In this document: positions 9,201 to 16,380 of the stretch, in pieces
How positions within the stretch are numbered: position 1 is the first letter of the stretch
Layout: every line of letters starts with the position of its first letter
From: Sphingobacteriales bacterium
GTDB taxonomy: Bacteria > Bacteroidota > Bacteroidia > Chitinophagales > UBA2359
Assembly (NCBI GenBank): GCA_016700115.1
Contig: CP064999.1
Span: 1,674,001 to 1,738,000, forward strand
DNA length: 64,000 nt
Reading direction: 5' to 3'
Program-made: the position numbers and the translations under genes
Notes under the pieces: model-generated
What the model was told of the DNA's origin: nothing
Database searches by the model: none
Seen by the model: the letters and a program-made list of their open reading frames with translations, nothing else

Positions 9201-9591
9201 GAGCTTCCCTGATCGTCAGGTATTTTTGAAAATATCCGATAGCTTCTTTTTGCTTGTACATCTTTAAAGAAGCTTTGCCGGTTAGGTTGTAAATATCTCC
9301 TGTTAAAGGATGTTCTTCCCCAAGATGTTCGGCAGAAATTTTCAGCGCTTTCATTCCCGTTTCAAAACTTTCCTGCCACTTGGCAAGCCCTGACAGATTT
9401 TTGCCCAAAAGGAGTAGCCCTGCTACATACTGTTCCCAATTTTCTGATGACCTCAGTAACTGGATGGTTTTTTTGCAAATATCAATGCTTTCTGAAAACG
9501 CCCCTTCCTCAAACAATTTTTGCGCAAGGCTTAATTGTTCTGCCTCATATCGGGCAATATGTGCCTCATTGTTTTGAGGGGTTAGGGACAT
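6295..9591 (-). CDS. TPR-CHAT caspase-like protein
   Basis: 1098 residues without a signal peptide, so probably cytoplasmic. Residues about 40-500 are a long series of tetratricopeptide units of about 40 residues (SYHNIGNAYYSKGDFDRAIS and relatives). After a helical linker, the C-terminal third is a CHAT domain (caspase HetF-associated with TPRs) with the His box HIAAHGDFDE (His about 965) and the Cys box VVLSCCDTG (Cys about 1012). It is therefore a predicted cysteine peptidase of clan CD, with the TPRs sensing or binding a partner. A promoter with CAAAAGTA at 9620-9627 is visible upstream. Related TPR-CHAT proteins take part in regulated proteolysis and some immune systems; no CRISPR or gasdermin gene is next to it. 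Substrate unknown. Confidence 0.9.
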   Translation of the reverse strand: MSLTPQNNEAHIARYEAEQLSLAQKLFEEGAFSESIDICKKTIQLLRSSENWEQYVAGLLLLGKNLSGLAKWQESFETGMKALKISAEHLGEEHPLTGDIYNLTGKASLKMYKQKEAIGYFQKYLTIREAQSGKENPDVLAIIDTIGLVYCEIRDFEKAIEAFTFCMNTRIQTHGQIHPDIAISHKNFGIAYYYKGDLEKSLYHCQQCLDISLQTNGELHIITAVSYNNLGNIYWNKGNYNKAISHCKKSLAIQLQIAGESDSGTADSYHNIGNAYYSKGDFDRAISYCEKGLQIRLKVLGNFHRSTAVSYHNLGAAYWSKKQFKQAITYYEKSLQIRLHLFGELHPDTASSYQNLGALYEAQGDFSQAIYYGNKSLEIRLATIGEIHADTGSSYLNIGTSQQGIGNLDEAIENYQKSLNIWLQTFGKIHPATAKNYLSLGKAYKEKGNYEQAVYYYQQALQSIVRNYTEESPYRQIVLQQYNSPGWLLAVLQEKTDLLYHIYQTQTRQPIDLLAAWHTSSVSSQLLDQMRQSYRAEGSKLTLAQSAQKVHTQAIDLCWKIAELQHLSLQEDFNRLQQLNPEHTLPVPEMAFQYAFRCSEKSKAVVLLGNLIDKEARFAAGIPAYLLEQEYHLRVETTYLEKQIAEEESKFKHNQNEELLTNWKTRYFECKHQYDALVEQFEHQYPDYYVLKYQTDTAAISDLQQTLSSDTFLLEYFITQQYIYLFAISSKGFKVMKINKPAEFEEDVKDYLYFGIGTSGGPSQTTIKEFREFSYLLYQTLLQPLFETFQIPKNSHLIIIPDGILHSLPFETLLTQAANPGSDYHQLPYLLLDYGISYHFSATLWLHQERKKQHRTPVKQGGFLGLAPVYKAENKTKRHRTVSEVLTGLEQSLKTTDNANTISNPDADGFLGWKTLPFSEIEIQTIEKLFTGQGLAAKTLLHQAATATNFKTSAKHYQYLHIAAHGDFDEAHPELTALILAPDESAQSDPMFYMSDAYNLQLNAELVVLSCCDTGVGKDVTGEGVMAMNRAFLYAGAKNVVFTLFKVADEESSLLTQYLFSNILKQTPPLHALRQAKLEMIRSGFLPIYWSGYVLVGN

Positions 9592-9619
9592 AGGAGTGCT
9601 GCTTGATAACCTGATATTA

Positions 9620-9650
9620 CAAAAGTATTGCTTTAATTTTTAAAAATCAA
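9620..9650 (-). promoter_or_regulatory. Bacteroidota-type promoter of the TPR-CHAT gene
   Basis: On the minus strand TACTTTTG (9620-9627) matches the TAnnTTTG -7 element and a TTG lies 20 bp upstream at 9648-9650. The predicted transcript starts about 20 bp before the ATG at 9591. Confidence 0.5.
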
Positions 9651-9849
9651 GAGCTTGGGTCAGACAGGTCAATTTTTATTTTTAAAAAAATTTAACAAAT
9701 CAGGTAACAAACTGAAAAAAACGGAAGTATTAAGAACGTGCAACAAACTGAAACAGATTGACAGGTTCACACAAATCAGGTTTGCACAATTTTTTATCCG
9801 TAAAATAATCTTTAATCCATTCATTAACCCCCAATTTTTTAGAAGCCTT

Positions 9850-11070
9850 ATGAAAAAAGCATTTTTAACTTTCATGCTGTTGATTTTTGTAGTTAATTCT
9901 GTGTTCGCCCAAAAAGGATCCGAACCCAAACCCATTCCCGGACAATTTATCGTTGTTCTTAAAGAAGACGTTGCCAAACCGGTAATCAACCAAAAACGAG
10001 CTGCCACTACCGACAGAGAAAGCAAAGAACTTCAATCTAAAACTGCACGTACTGCCAACCTGACCAAAGTAAGAGAAGTTGCCTCAAAAAGCAATCTGAA
10101 ACAAGGCGTTATTGTATTTGAGTATGCCGACATTTTGTCGGGTTTCACTGCAAAACTCAATGACAACGAAGTCAAATCTTTGCGCGCCAATCCCAATGTA
10201 GAAGGAGTTTATCAGGATTATGAAGTACAGATTGTTTCCAATTATACAAGCTATGACGAGTGTGAAGAAGAAGCCTCATTTTATGCACAAACCACCACTT
10301 GTGCCGTAACCAAAGCCGGTGGACCGGTTGACGGTTCTTCAAAAGCAACCTGGATTTGGATCTTGGATACCGGAATTGATTTAGACCATCCTGATTTGAA
10401 CGTGCAAACCAGCGCTACTTATGCAAAATCTTTCATAGCCGGTCAAACCGTTGAAGACGGGCACGGACACGGTACGCATGTTGCAGGTATTGCCGCCGCC
10501 AAAAACAACAGTATCGGTGTTGTAGGCGTATCTTCAGGTGCAAGAGTAGTTCCTGTTAAAGTGTTGTCCAATTCAGGTTCAGGTTCATTCAGTGGCATCA
10601 TTTCCGGGCTGAACCATGTGGCAATGTATGACATACCGGGCGATGTGGTCAATATGAGTATTGAGGCGTATGGATATGCAAATTGCCAAAACTCTAACCC
10701 TGCCTTGCGCGATGCCATTTTCAATCTTGGAAACGCCGGTACTTATGTGGTGATGGCTGCCGGTAATGAATCGGCTAATGCAAACCTCAACCTTCCCGGT
10801 TGTATCAATGGCAACAGAGTTTACACCGTAGGTTCTATTACCTGTGCCAATGCTTGTTCTGGGTTCTCCAACTGGGGTAATTCTGTGGACTGGGTAGCCG
10901 TTGGATCCAGTGTCTATTCAACTCACAAAAACGGCGGTTATACCACCATGAACGGTACTTCAATGGCCTCTCCGGTAGTTGCCGGTGTTATTCATGCAAG
11001 AAATGCTCCCCCAATCAGTGCAGGCAATGTAAACTGTGGCGGAGCTAACTATCCGATAGCGCGTCGCTAA
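9850..11070 (+). CDS. Secreted S8 (subtilisin/proteinase K-like) serine protease
   Basis: 406 residues from the ATG at 9850, where a clear signal peptide begins (MKKAFLTFMLLIFVVNSVFA). The longer open frame from 9655 adds 65 lysine-rich residues before this signal and is unlikely. Residues about 30-127 form an inhibitor I9 propeptide (GQFIVVLKEDV ... VEGVYQDYEV). The catalytic triad is Asp about 173 (ILDTGIDLDHPDL), His about 207 (GHGTHVAGIAA) and Ser about 371 (NGTSMASPVVAGV). The protein stops about 30 residues after the Ser, without a T9SS sorting domain. It is probably exported as a zymogen and self-processed. It heads a run of six plus-strand genes for exported proteins that ends with a Kazal-type inhibitor. 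Confidence 0.92.
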   Translation: MKKAFLTFMLLIFVVNSVFAQKGSEPKPIPGQFIVVLKEDVAKPVINQKRAATTDRESKELQSKTARTANLTKVREVASKSNLKQGVIVFEYADILSGFTAKLNDNEVKSLRANPNVEGVYQDYEVQIVSNYTSYDECEEEASFYAQTTTCAVTKAGGPVDGSSKATWIWILDTGIDLDHPDLNVQTSATYAKSFIAGQTVEDGHGHGTHVAGIAAAKNNSIGVVGVSSGARVVPVKVLSNSGSGSFSGIISGLNHVAMYDIPGDVVNMSIEAYGYANCQNSNPALRDAIFNLGNAGTYVVMAAGNESANANLNLPGCINGNRVYTVGSITCANACSGFSNWGNSVDWVAVGSSVYSTHKNGGYTTMNGTSMASPVVAGVIHARNAPPISAGNVNCGGANYPIARR

Positions 11071-11091
11071 TTCCTGAAAGTTTATCAGGCA

Positions 11092-11130
11092 TCCTTCAAG
11101 GGCAATTGTTCAGGCAATTGCCCTTAAGGA
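11092..11130 (+). terminator. Hairpin behind the S8 protease gene
   Basis: AAGGGCAATTG at 11098-11108 pairs perfectly with CAATTGCCCTT at 11115-11125 over a 6-base loop, and flanking TCCTT/AAGGA extends the stem. The following T-run is weak, so it may be a processing or attenuating hairpin rather than a full terminator. Confidence 0.5.
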
Positions 11131-11194
11131 TTTACTTCCCAGCTATTTTTCGCCAAAACAACTACCATTCACCATTCTTAAAAAACCAGATACG

Positions 11195-11701
11195 ATGCAA
11201 AAGTTATTCTCCTTATTCATGCTGGCAATACTTACCACCTTGTTTTCCTGCAACCAAACCGGAAACAACCCTCCACCAACAGAAAACCGGACTAAAAATT
11301 CCGGACCCATAGAAACATCAACCATCACAGCCGGAAATCAATGTGCCATAAAATCTGCCTCACAAAAACTGATAAAAAATAAGGAAGAATGGGAAACTGT
11401 ATGGAATGAAGCCTTTAACGGCAGGATACCGCTCCCCGAAAAACCCGAAATAGATTTTGGTAAATATTGGGTAATTGCTGCTTTTGCAGGGGAAGTTAGC
11501 ACCGGAGGCCATACCCTTAAAATCGGCCCCGTAGAACCACAAAATGATGCAACTAATATCACGGTCAAACACCTGAAACCAGGTTCAAACTGTATCACCT
11601 CAGCCGCTATCGAATATCCTTACCAATTTGAAAGCGTGCTTCAATTTAAACCGGAAAATGCAGTATTCAATTCAGCTACCGAAGAAGTTCCCTGTAACTA
11701 A
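11195..11701 (+). CDS. Lipoprotein with PrcB-like C-terminal domain
   Basis: 168 residues. The N-terminus MQKLFSLFMLAILTTLFSCN is a lipoprotein signal with the lipobox Cys at about residue 19. After a Pro/Thr/Asn-rich linker, residues about 55-160 match the protease-complex-subunit PrcB family: a segment like KEEWETVWNEAF, then DFGKYWVIAAFAGEVSTGGH, and a strand ending in PYQFESVLQFKP. In spirochaetes PrcB belongs to the dentilisin complex together with a subtilisin-like protease. Here it follows an S8 protease gene by 124 bp, which suggests a similar partnership (inference). It is probably anchored in the outer or inner membrane. Confidence 0.7.
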   Translation: MQKLFSLFMLAILTTLFSCNQTGNNPPPTENRTKNSGPIETSTITAGNQCAIKSASQKLIKNKEEWETVWNEAFNGRIPLPEKPEIDFGKYWVIAAFAGEVSTGGHTLKIGPVEPQNDATNITVKHLKPGSNCITSAAIEYPYQFESVLQFKPENAVFNSATEEVPCN

Positions 11702-11824
11702 CGCTTTGAGTTGAGTTTTTAACTTCTAAATTTTTGAATTAGAAAATTTTCGTAAAAAAAGCACGAATAAGTTGATACTTTGCAAGCAATATTTTATACC
11801 TTTATTAAAAATCAATCTTCAAGT

Positions 11825-12427
11825 ATGAAAAACCGGATATTACTATTATTATTGACAACTCTTTTTGTTTTGTTTTGCGGAAGCCTGAAAGCTCAGGACG
11901 GCATCAATTATTCAGATACCTCTTCCACCGGTTCAATGTCGGGAAAAACCAGATATCTTCCCAATGACGGACGATTTCTGAAAAGTGCATCAATGGAGGT
12001 CAACACAAGTTTGCCCGATTTGCAAATCAGTTCATTTTCTGTTAAAAGTAGCACTTTTGTCAAAACAACCACAATAGGCGGCAGCAGTTACAACGTCTAT
12101 AAGGCTACCTATCAGGCAGTGGTCCAAAATACAGGCAATTCCAAAAGCACGGAATGTGATTTGATGTCTGAATTTTTTATGGCCGAAAAAACAGGTGCCT
12201 ATGCTTACACCTATTCCAACTGCGATAAATTTGATCCGTTATCTGCCGGAAATTCGCGAACGGTCAATGGAACAATGCAGATAACCGTTCCTGTATCGCA
12301 AAAACAAGTCAAAGTAAGGTTATATATAGATGCGGATTGCCCCAAACAAACCTTGCCGGCTTATAACAAAGTTCTCGAGCAATACGAAAACAACAACTAC
12401 TCCGACGAGCTGACCATAAAACTTTAA
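11825..12427 (+). CDS. Secreted protein with CARDB-like adhesion domain
   Basis: 200 residues from the ATG at 11825, where the signal peptide MKNRILLLLLTTLFVLFCGS starts and ends before LKAQDG; the open frame begins 15 codons earlier. The mature part begins with a Ser/Thr-rich stretch. From about residue 60 it shows an Ig-like CARDB pattern: LPDLQISSFSV, then YKATYQAVVQNTGNSKSTEC, then QKQVKVRLYIDADC, ending in a hydrophilic strand. Such domains are cell-adhesion-like modules in bacterial extracellular proteins. There is no enzyme motif. It lies 123 bp behind the PrcB-like lipoprotein gene in the exported-protein cluster. Confidence 0.7.
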   Translation: MKNRILLLLLTTLFVLFCGSLKAQDGINYSDTSSTGSMSGKTRYLPNDGRFLKSASMEVNTSLPDLQISSFSVKSSTFVKTTTIGGSSYNVYKATYQAVVQNTGNSKSTECDLMSEFFMAEKTGAYAYTYSNCDKFDPLSAGNSRTVNGTMQITVPVSQKQVKVRLYIDADCPKQTLPAYNKVLEQYENNNYSDELTIKL

Positions 12428-12628
12428 AGCAGTTTGTTAAATAATTGTCCAATAACAAGGAAAAATCAATCTTATTACAGCAATTCAGTAACAAAGTAAC
12501 CGCTTCAAAAGTATTAGTAAGTAATAACGGTGATTCTTTCGTTTATTACCATCCTTTCTGACACTCTAACTGATAAAAAAATACAACCGAATATTTGGTT
12601 TCATTTTCACAACAAACAATTTTTTACC

Positions 12629-13369
12629 ATGAAAACAATTTTCAGACTCACACTGGTTCTGGCGTTATTTGTTGCGCTATTTAACAGCAAACCGGCCAAC
12701 AGTGCACAACACTACGTAGGTTCTTATGTAGGTGATGGCTCTTATCAGGATGTCATGATTTACAACTGCTGGCACTTTGTAAACGCCTTTTCGTCAAATC
12801 CGACCATCGGCAGCCACAAGTATCGCAAAGACCAATACTACTACGCTGCACCTTACATGTTCACAACCAGCAACAATTCGTATGTGGACTATGAAGATGT
12901 ATCGTTTTACTGCGGACATGGCTCAAGCTATTGGATGGCTGCCGGCAGCGGTGCCCACGTTCAAAATATGCCTTTGGGCGATTCCTGGTGCGACTTTATG
13001 ATTTTCTTCTCCTGTCAAACTGTGGTTTCAGCCCCGGAAAATTCGTCTTGGTGGACACCCTATTGCAGCATGTTCAAAGGGTTACGTATGCTTTTGGGAT
13101 TCCGCAGTTTAGCTTCTGCTGCACACACTGACATACCCTTTGACTTTTCAGCCCGCCTGAAAGCCAACTGGACGGTTAAAGATGCCTGGTTTAGCAGTAT
13201 TGACGACGAGCGCTATTGGATATTTAATCCCAATATGAGTGACGGCTCTCCATATCCCGGATGGGCTTCTTGTGTAGTAGCCTCAGGTTCCTATTCTGCC
13301 AGGTTGGGTAACTATCCTTCAAAACCGGCTGCCGGTTGTGGTGGTATGTGGAATTACTGGCAGTATTAA
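12629..13369 (+). CDS. Exported DUF6345-type protein, possible caspase-like fold
   Basis: 246 residues from the ATG at 12629 (signal peptide MKTIFRLTLVLALFVALFNS). The mature protein is rich in Tyr, Trp and Cys. It shows VSFYCGHGSSYW (about residue 93-104) and, about 35 residues on, FMIFFSCQTVVS. A hydrophobic strand ending in His-Gly followed by a second strand ending in Ser-Cys is the arrangement of clan CD peptidases (caspases, gingipains, CHAT), so a cysteine peptidase role is possible but unproven. The pattern resembles proteins annotated DUF6345. It sits between a CARDB-like protein and a propeptide-like protein. Confidence 0.6.
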   Translation: MKTIFRLTLVLALFVALFNSKPANSAQHYVGSYVGDGSYQDVMIYNCWHFVNAFSSNPTIGSHKYRKDQYYYAAPYMFTTSNNSYVDYEDVSFYCGHGSSYWMAAGSGAHVQNMPLGDSWCDFMIFFSCQTVVSAPENSSWWTPYCSMFKGLRMLLGFRSLASAAHTDIPFDFSARLKANWTVKDAWFSSIDDERYWIFNPNMSDGSPYPGWASCVVASGSYSARLGNYPSKPAAGCGGMWNYWQY

Positions 13370-13477
13370 AAACATTTCCTGGAATCGGAAAAATTTAAAG
13401 CACACAGTAGAATTCCATTTCACTTAAGCACAAGAAGAATCAATTAGTATCTTTTCAAATTTAATTTTTACAAAATC

Positions 13478-14482
13478 ATGAAAAAACATCTTTTCTTAAC
13501 TATAACCGTTTTTATTACCATAGGAGCGTATTTTGGCTTTATGAGTTTACAATTGGCACCGCCACCTCCGGTGATTGACTATTTTCAGGACGATAACCTT
13601 TCGGTTCTCACATTAGATAAAGCACCGGTAGCTAAACTATCCGCAGTTGGCAAATTATCGGGTCGTTTGAATACCGCAGGTCAAAAAATTTCCAATAATG
13701 GCACCGATGTGAACTTTCAAAACAAAAATGATGCTACAGAATATCTCCTTACCAATTCTGCAAAAGGTCGCCTTTCCTTCAGCAAAAGCACTAAAAGCTA
13801 TGAAGATGACTTCAAACCCAGATTAGCAGATGTGGCAACAGCTCAAAAAAATGCCGAAAAGTTTTTGGCAGATAACGATCTAAACCCGAAAAATCTGAGT
13901 GAATTGAAGCTAATCCATGCAGGTGGGTTGCGCGCATCATCAGCAGACGATGGACAAATCATTGACAAAATGCAAACATTTACCTACGGCCGTGTAATTG
14001 ACGGTGTACCGGTTTCCGGTAACGGGTCGAGAATTGTTGTTAATGTTGGTGATAAAGGTGAAGTTCTTGGCGTTTCCAAATCATGGAAAGAATTAAGCCC
14101 AACCACTACTGCCAGAAAAGTAAATACTTCTGAAATTAAATCTCAGGCAGATGCACAAAAAGAGTTCGGACAGTTGGTTAACTTCAACTTTGGTGCCGGT
14201 GTTTCGCCCCAAATCAAAAGCATTCAGAAAATGTATTACGATGGCGGCGACAGCTATATTCAACCGGCCTACTTTTTTGAAACTATTGTAACCGTTACCG
14301 GCGCAGATGGCAAAAAAGAACAGCAACCGTTCTTAGGTGTTGTTCCGATGCTCAAAAAAGCACCCGAAGCCATCAACCCCGACCCATCACAAGTGAAAAG
14401 CATTTCCAAACAAGCACGAACCGGCCAAGCTGATAAAGATCCCAACAAACAAAACGATCCGAATGAGCGAAAAGGCCAATAA
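13478..14482 (+). CDS. Exported protein with propeptide/PepSY-like region
   Basis: 334 residues. The N-terminus MKKHLFLTITVFITIGAYFG is a signal peptide or membrane anchor. The central part (about residues 115-235) has AQKNAEKFLADNDL, then TFTYGRVIDGVPVSGNGSR followed by IVVNVGDKGEVLGVSKSW, similar to fungalysin/thermolysin-type propeptides (FTP, PepSY). Such domains inhibit or chaperone a protease. The C-terminus is hydrophilic, rich in Lys/Asp/Asn, and without a sorting domain. It starts 108 bp behind the DUF6345-like gene, whose product it might chaperone or inhibit (inference). No catalytic motif is seen. A terminator follows. Confidence 0.55.
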   Translation: MKKHLFLTITVFITIGAYFGFMSLQLAPPPPVIDYFQDDNLSVLTLDKAPVAKLSAVGKLSGRLNTAGQKISNNGTDVNFQNKNDATEYLLTNSAKGRLSFSKSTKSYEDDFKPRLADVATAQKNAEKFLADNDLNPKNLSELKLIHAGGLRASSADDGQIIDKMQTFTYGRVIDGVPVSGNGSRIVVNVGDKGEVLGVSKSWKELSPTTTARKVNTSEIKSQADAQKEFGQLVNFNFGAGVSPQIKSIQKMYYDGGDSYIQPAYFFETIVTVTGADGKKEQQPFLGVVPMLKKAPEAINPDPSQVKSISKQARTGQADKDPNKQNDPNERKGQ

Positions 14483-14510
14483 ACAAAATAGATTAGCATA
14501 AATTAACACA

Positions 14511-14563
14511 AGCAGCTACCGGCAGTAAAACATAATTGTTTTTCTGCCGGTGGCTGCTTTTCA
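14511..14563 (+). terminator. Terminator behind the propeptide-like gene
   Basis: AGCAGCTACCGGCAG at 14511-14525 pairs with CTGCCGGTGGCTGCT at 14544-14558 (one G-U type mismatch) across an AT-rich loop, followed by TTTTC. This is a good intrinsic terminator before the Kazal gene. Confidence 0.65.
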
Positions 14564-14583
14564 TTACCTATAAATCAAACATT

Positions 14584-14952
14584 ATGCGCAAACTATTGAT
14601 TTCCATCCCGCTATTCATGTTTTGCCTGATAATTTTTGTTTCGGCTTGCAATACTTCTAAAAACAGTGGCGAAAACAACTCAACAAAACGGACAGTTAAT
14701 AGCCAGGATTTACCTAAACCTACACAAGACCCAACTCCTCCTGCAGACTATATACCGCCCAAACCTCAAACTCCGCTACCCAATGTCGGAAAAGATTGTG
14801 TTGATCTGTCTTCCGTCAAAGACCCCAACGAAGACTGTACCTTTTTATGGAAACCCGTTTGCGGCTGTGATGGCATTACTTACGAAAACGAATGTCAGGC
14901 TCGCAAAAAAGGGGTAAAAAAATGGACCGAAGGCAAATGTCCCGACCGGTAA
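14584..14952 (+). CDS. Kazal-type protease-inhibitor lipoprotein
   Basis: 122 residues from the ATG at 14584, with a lipoprotein signal MRKLLISIPLFMFCLIIFVS followed by lipobox Cys (AC). A Pro/Thr/Asn-rich linker (about residues 25-70) leads to a C-terminal Kazal domain (about 78-120): CTFLWKPVCGCDGITYENEC, then a final Cys in EGKC. Kazal domains block serine proteases of the trypsin and subtilisin types. Lying last in the group headed by a subtilisin-like protease, it may protect the cell surface against its own or foreign S8 proteases (inference). The longer open frame from 14536 adds residues before the signal and is rejected. A strong terminator follows. Confidence 0.85.
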   Translation: MRKLLISIPLFMFCLIIFVSACNTSKNSGENNSTKRTVNSQDLPKPTQDPTPPADYIPPKPQTPLPNVGKDCVDLSSVKDPNEDCTFLWKPVCGCDGITYENECQARKKGVKKWTEGKCPDR

Positions 14953-14987
14953 GCGGTTCCTAGATTGCAGTTTAAAATTACCCCAAA

Positions 14988-15036
14988 AAACCGCCCTGTT
15001 AGTGACAAAACTAACAGGGCGGTTTTAGTTTTTTCG
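14988..15036 (+). terminator. Strong intrinsic terminator
   Basis: AAACCGCCCTGTTAG at 14988-15002 and CTAACAGGGCGGTTT at 15011-15025 are perfect reverse complements around an 8-base loop, followed by a T-rich run. It closes the Kazal transcript and insulates sucC. Confidence 0.85.
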
Positions 15037-15133
15037 CCATAATTTGTATGGAAACATCTTTATTTCTGACAAAAAAATTACCAATGTTCTACATCCAAAA
15101 GCGCTATTCATTTTTATTTGGATAATAAAACCC

Positions 15134-15141
15134 TATTTTTG
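15134..15141 (+). promoter_or_regulatory. -7 promoter element for sucC
   Basis: TATTTTTG fits the Bacteroidota TAnnTTTG element 42 bp before the sucC ATG. A matching -33 box at the usual spacing is not obvious. Confidence 0.4.
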
Positions 15142-15183
15142 CGCTTGTTTTTCAGAAAGTAAGCCAATCACAAATCCACTATT

Positions 15184-16380
15184 ATGAATTTACACGAATA
15201 TCAGGCAAAAGAATTGATGCACCGGTTTGGTGTACCCATTCAACGGGGGATGATCGCCTATACTCCGGAAGAAGCAGTTGCTGTTACCCGTCAGTTGCAG
15301 GAGGAAACCGGCACCGGTTGGGTGGTGGTAAAAGCACAGGTTCACGCCGGAGGACGTGGAAAAGCTGGCGGAGTTAAATTGGCCAAAAACTTAGACGAAG
15401 TGCGCGAAAAAGCAGGCGCAATTTTGGGCATGTTATTGGTAACCAAACAAACCGGCGAAGAGGGTAAACTGGTGCGTAAAGTGCTTATTGCGGAAGATGT
15501 TTATTATCCGGGCGAATCAAAAACCAAAGAATACTACCTGAGTATTTTGGTGGACAGAGATTCCGGGCGTAATGTCATCATCTATTCAACAGAAGGGGGG
15601 ATGGATATTGAAGAAGTAGCAGAGCAAACACCAGACCTGGTCCACAAGGAATGGGTAGAAGCCGGACTGCCGCTCATGCCCTATCAGGCGCGAAGAATTG
15701 CCTTTAATCTGGGGTTGACTTCGGGCAAAGCCTACAAAGAATTATTACACTTTTTGCCAAAACTATATACCGCTTTTACCCAATCGGATGCCTCTCTTAT
15801 AGAAATCAATCCGATGCTCAAAACTTCCGACGACCGCATCATTGCCGTTGACGGAAAAGTCAGTATTGACGACAACGCGCTGTTCCGGCAGCCCCATTTA
15901 GCCGAAATGCGCGATTTACTGGAAGAAGACCCCACCGAAGTAGAAGCTGGAAAATATAACCTGAACTTTGTAAAACTCGATGGCAATGTGGGCTGCATGG
16001 TAAACGGCGCAGGTTTGGCAATGGCAACTATGGACATCATCAAACTGGCAGGTGGCGCGCCAGCCAACTTCTTAGATGTAGGGGGAACAGCAAATCCTGA
16101 AACTGTGGAAGCAGGTTTTAGGATCATCCTCAAAGACCCGAACGTAAAAGCTATTTTAGTCAATATTTTCGGAGGCATCGTCCGGTGCGACCGTGTCGCC
16201 AACGGCATTGTTCAGGCATATACCAACCTTGGCAATGTAAACATCCCCATCATCGTAAGGCTGCAAGGCACCAACGCCGAACTCGCCAAAGAAATCATAG
16301 ACCAATCGGGCTTAAAAGTAGTATCCGCCATCCTGCTCAAAGAAGCCGCCGAAAAAGTGCAGGCTATATTGGCGGGATAG
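15184..16380 (+). CDS. sucC: Succinate-CoA ligase [ADP-forming] subunit beta
   Basis: 398 residues, normal for the family. This is the ATP-grasp subunit of succinyl-CoA synthetase, which makes ATP or GTP from succinyl-CoA in the citric acid cycle, in complex with SucD. The N-terminal MNLHEYQAKELMHRFGVP and the glycine-rich VVVKAQVHAGGRGKAGGVK are diagnostic ATP-grasp landmarks. ALIEINPML-type metal/phosphate binding is seen as SLIEINPML, and the C-terminal CoA-ligase part has NFLDVGGTANPETVEAGF and LVNIFGGIVRCD. No sucD gene is adjacent, so the two subunits are unlinked here, as in many Bacteroidota. It stands alone between a terminator and a long spacer. Confidence 0.97.
   Translation: MNLHEYQAKELMHRFGVPIQRGMIAYTPEEAVAVTRQLQEETGTGWVVVKAQVHAGGRGKAGGVKLAKNLDEVREKAGAILGMLLVTKQTGEEGKLVRKVLIAEDVYYPGESKTKEYYLSILVDRDSGRNVIIYSTEGGMDIEEVAEQTPDLVHKEWVEAGLPLMPYQARRIAFNLGLTSGKAYKELLHFLPKLYTAFTQSDASLIEINPMLKTSDDRIIAVDGKVSIDDNALFRQPHLAEMRDLLEEDPTEVEAGKYNLNFVKLDGNVGCMVNGAGLAMATMDIIKLAGGAPANFLDVGGTANPETVEAGFRIILKDPNVKAILVNIFGGIVRCDRVANGIVQAYTNLGNVNIPIIVRLQGTNAELAKEIIDQSGLKVVSAILLKEAAEKVQAILAG

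Noticed and set aside
6295..9591. Type III-E CRISPR-associated TPR-CHAT (Craspase partner)
   Set aside because: Neither a gRAMP effector, a CRISPR array nor other cas genes are seen. The general TPR-CHAT form is widespread outside CRISPR loci.
9655..9849. 65-residue N-terminal extension of the S8 protease
   Set aside because: Lysine-rich, precedes a perfect signal peptide; the ATG at 9850 is the natural start.
15732..16208. 158-codon open frame on the minus strand
   Set aside because: It is the antisense of sucC, and its protein is of shadow type.
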